Positions 6,184 to 7,329 of a stretch of DNA of 7,329 nt are shown piece by piece. The DNA lies in NCBI GenBank assembly GCA_024402115.1, contig JAKSJQ010000069.1, positions 1 through 7,329 on the forward strand, given 5' to 3'. Made by a program: the position numbers and the translations under genes. The stretch is from Bacteroidales bacterium. GTDB lineage: Bacteria; Bacteroidota; Bacteroidia; Bacteroidales; UBA932. Within the stretch, counting starts at the first letter, position 1. Each line of letters opens with the position of its first letter. The notes below the pieces were generated by a model. It saw only the letters and a list, made by a program, of their open reading frames with translations. It made no database searches and was not told the origin of the DNA.

Positions 6184-7077
6184 ATGATCATCAGTGGCAA
6201 AGACCTCTCTACCAGGTTGAAGCAGGAAATGGCTTCAGAGGTAGCAACTTACACCGACCGTTTCGGCCGTGTTCCTCACCTTGTGGTTATTCTCGTGGGC
6301 GAAGATCCCGCAAGCCAGACCTATGTTCGCAACAAGGGCCTCGCTGCGGAGAAGATAGGAATGCGCAGCAGCACCATCCGCCTCGCAGAAAGCACCACCG
6401 AGGAAGAGCTTCTCAATCTCATCGACTCACTCAATGCGGACGACAGTGTCGATGGTATCCTCGTCCAGCTCCCCGTTCCTAAGCACATAGATGAACTCAA
6501 GGTACTTGACGCCATCGACAAGTCCAAGGATGTGGATGGATTCCATCCGCTGAACATGGCCGACCTCTGGCGCTACAAGTCCGCCCCTGTCTCAGACAAG
6601 GCTATCGGAGAATTCTCTCCATTCATCCTCCCATGCACCCCTAAGGGATGCATCAAGATGATCAAGGCAGCCGGCGTGGAAATCTCCGGAAAGCATGCGG
6701 TCGTTCTCGGCCGAAGCAACATCGTGGGTCTTCCTGTCGCCAAGCTCCTTCTCAACGAGAATGCGACCGTGACCATCTGCCACAGCCGCACCAAGAATCT
6801 TGCAGAGTTCACCCGCAACGCAGACATAATCATCGCCGCCATCGGTAAGCCTAAGTTCCTTACCGCAGACATGGTATCTCCTGGCGCCGTCGTCATCGAC
6901 GTGGGTATCGACCGCGACCCTGAGACCGGCAAGCTCTGCGGAGATGTGGACTTCGAGAATGTCGAGCCTAAGTGCTCAGTGATCTCGCCTGTCCCTGGCG
7001 GAGTCGGTCCTATGACCATCTGCTGCCTCATGGAGAACACCATCGAGGCCTTCCTCCACAAGATGGAGGCGAGGTAG
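6184..7077 (+). CDS. folD: Bifunctional methylenetetrahydrofolate dehydrogenase / methenyltetrahydrofolate cyclohydrolase
   Basis: FolD interconverts 5,10-methylene-, 5,10-methenyl- and 10-formyl-tetrahydrofolate, supplying one-carbon units for purines and initiator-tRNA formylation; it acts as a cytoplasmic dimer. The 297-residue protein has [14 protein letters not shown] (38-51) with catalytic Y47 and K51, [10 protein letters not shown] (90-99) with Q95, KDVDGFHP (115-122), the NADP-binding [14 protein letters not shown] (176-189), ADIIIAAIG (213-221), VIDVGI (237-242), and the signature [10 protein letters not shown] (269-278). Length is normal (about 285-300). The start is the ATG at 6184: an in-frame stop at 6160-6162 rules out an ATG further upstream, and the conserved N-terminal 'IxGK' lies at once behind it. 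It is transcribed away from cysS and appears to be alone in its unit, ending before the repeat hairpin at 7164-7201. Confidence 0.97.
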   Translation: MIISGKDLSTRLKQEMASEVATYTDRFGRVPHLVVILVGEDPASQTYVRNKGLAAEKIGMRSSTIRLAESTTEEELLNLIDSLNADDSVDGILVQLPVPKHIDELKVLDAIDKSKDVDGFHPLNMADLWRYKSAPVSDKAIGEFSPFILPCTPKGCIKMIKAAGVEISGKHAVVLGRSNIVGLPVAKLLLNENATVTICHSRTKNLAEFTRNADIIIAAIGKPKFLTADMVSPGAVVIDVGIDRDPETGKLCGDVDFENVEPKCSVISPVPGGVGPMTICCLMENTIEAFLHKMEAR

Positions 7078-7094
7078 ATCGATCAAGGATTGCA

Positions 7095-7116
7095 GCGACA
7101 GCAACACCTCTGTCGC
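7095..7116 (+). other. Small hairpin in the folD 3' untranslated region
   Basis: GCGACAG (7095-7101) and CTGTCGC (7110-7116) form a perfect 7-bp stem with an 8-nt loop, 18 nt after the folD stop. A second tiny stem (TCGT-TTCG-ACGA, 7122-7133) follows. Neither has a T-tract, so they are less likely to terminate than the hairpin at 7164-7201; they may protect the 3' end or be chance. Confidence 0.4.
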
Positions 7117-7130
7117 CGGCCTCGTTTCGA

Positions 7131-7205
7131 CGATCGCAACATATTGAATTTCAATCACTTCCCATACGGACGGTTCCCCTGCGCGAGGGAGCCGTCCGTA
7201 TATTA
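7131..7205. repeat. Intergenic repeat, copy 2 (partner at 3632-3706)
   Basis: This is the second copy of the element after trhP: CGATCGCAA, TGAAT, GGACGGTTCCC, GGAGCCGTCC and TATATTA occur in the same order at identical spacings. Differences concentrate in the linker between CGATCGCAA and the stem and in the loop. A one-base-centre inverted repeat (ATTGAA-T-TTCAAT, 7143-7155) overlaps the linker and is absent from copy 1. Confidence 0.7.
7164..7201. terminator. Terminator hairpin downstream of folD
   Basis: A 15-bp stem (7164-7178 with 7187-7201) encloses an 8-nt loop. Its inner arms GGACGGTTCC and GGAGCCGTCC equal those of the hairpin at 3658-3709, including the single T-G wobble at the same position. 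AT-rich sequence (TATTATTTCATT) follows, as expected for an intrinsic terminator on the + strand. It lies 86 nt after the folD stop. Whether it also serves a convergent gene beyond the right edge cannot be seen. Confidence 0.75.
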
Positions 7206-7329
7206 TTTCATTGGCTATCAATCCTTTAACCTTTCAGAAAAAGAGTCTTGTCGTTGTCATCTAGTTTTCCCAATTTTGCAAAATATTGCTATTTAACTCA
7301 GTGGGTAGCGGACCTGAGGTAGAAGAAAG
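7202..7329. other. Intergenic sequence to the right edge, with a 12-bp perfect palindrome at 7273-7284
   Basis: No gene can be supported here. The stretch is AT-rich and contains the perfect palindrome ATTTTGCAAAAT (7273-7284), extended by CAAT/ATTG arms with one extra base. This could be an operator or a small hairpin. There is no ATG on the + strand after the folD terminator, and the last 30 bases are open in some frames on both strands, but that is too short to call anything. Confidence 0.4.

Noticed and set aside
6573..7061. A 162-codon open frame antisense to folD.
   Set aside because: It lies wholly within a complete folD gene with all catalytic motifs, and its translation resembles no known protein.
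7281..7329. A tRNA-like string (CTCAGTGGGTAG resembling a D-loop) near the right edge.
   Set aside because: The flanking bases do not form a D-stem (ACTC against GCGG), and no acceptor or anticodon stem can be fitted before the window ends. Probably chance, though the truncated sequence does not allow a firm decision.
7298..7329. Possible end of a leftward gene (FFYLRSATH then stop) or start of a rightward gene at a GTG (7301).
   Set aside because: Only about ten codons are visible in either reading, with no promoter, motif or homology to choose between them.

Overview
This is an ordinary, gene-dense chromosomal window, most likely from a member of the Bacteroidota (probably Bacteroidales). 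Three things point there: several intergenic matches to the Bacteroidota -7 promoter consensus TAnnTTTG, no clear Shine-Dalgarno sequences before the starts, and the flavour of the encoded proteins. GC looks moderately high, by eye in the mid-50s percent. A species cannot be named from this sequence alone.

There are seven protein genes in four transcription units of alternating direction. (1) Leftward: rsgA (ribosome-assembly GTPase), then the start of a MATE-family membrane transporter that runs off the left edge. (2) Rightward: a short-chain-type polyprenyl diphosphate synthase, then a U32-family protein resembling the tRNA hydroxylase TrhP. (3) Leftward: cysS (cysteinyl-tRNA synthetase), then an exonuclease III/AP endonuclease (xthA/exoA type). 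(4) Rightward: folD (one-carbon folate metabolism). Partners within each unit lie only 3-5 nt apart, which suggests co-transcription and probably coupled translation.

The two divergent gaps (1242-1344 and 6115-6183) each hold back-to-back Bacteroidota-type promoters. The folD promoter sits so close to its start codon that the transcript should be leaderless or nearly so. The cysS promoter lies inside the 5' end of the longest possible reading frame, so the start is placed at the ATG at 6114. The convergent gap (3630-3738) and the gap after folD (7078-7329) each hold a strong hairpin. These two hairpins share arms, loop length, an identical G-U wobble, and an upstream CGATCGCAA block at exactly the same distance, so they are two copies of one intergenic repeat.

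Functionally the window is housekeeping: ribosome maturation, tRNA charging and modification, isoprenoid and folate supply, DNA repair and one transporter. No mobile element, CRISPR array, phage gene, defence system or RNA gene was found. The least expected feature is the paired terminator-like repeat.
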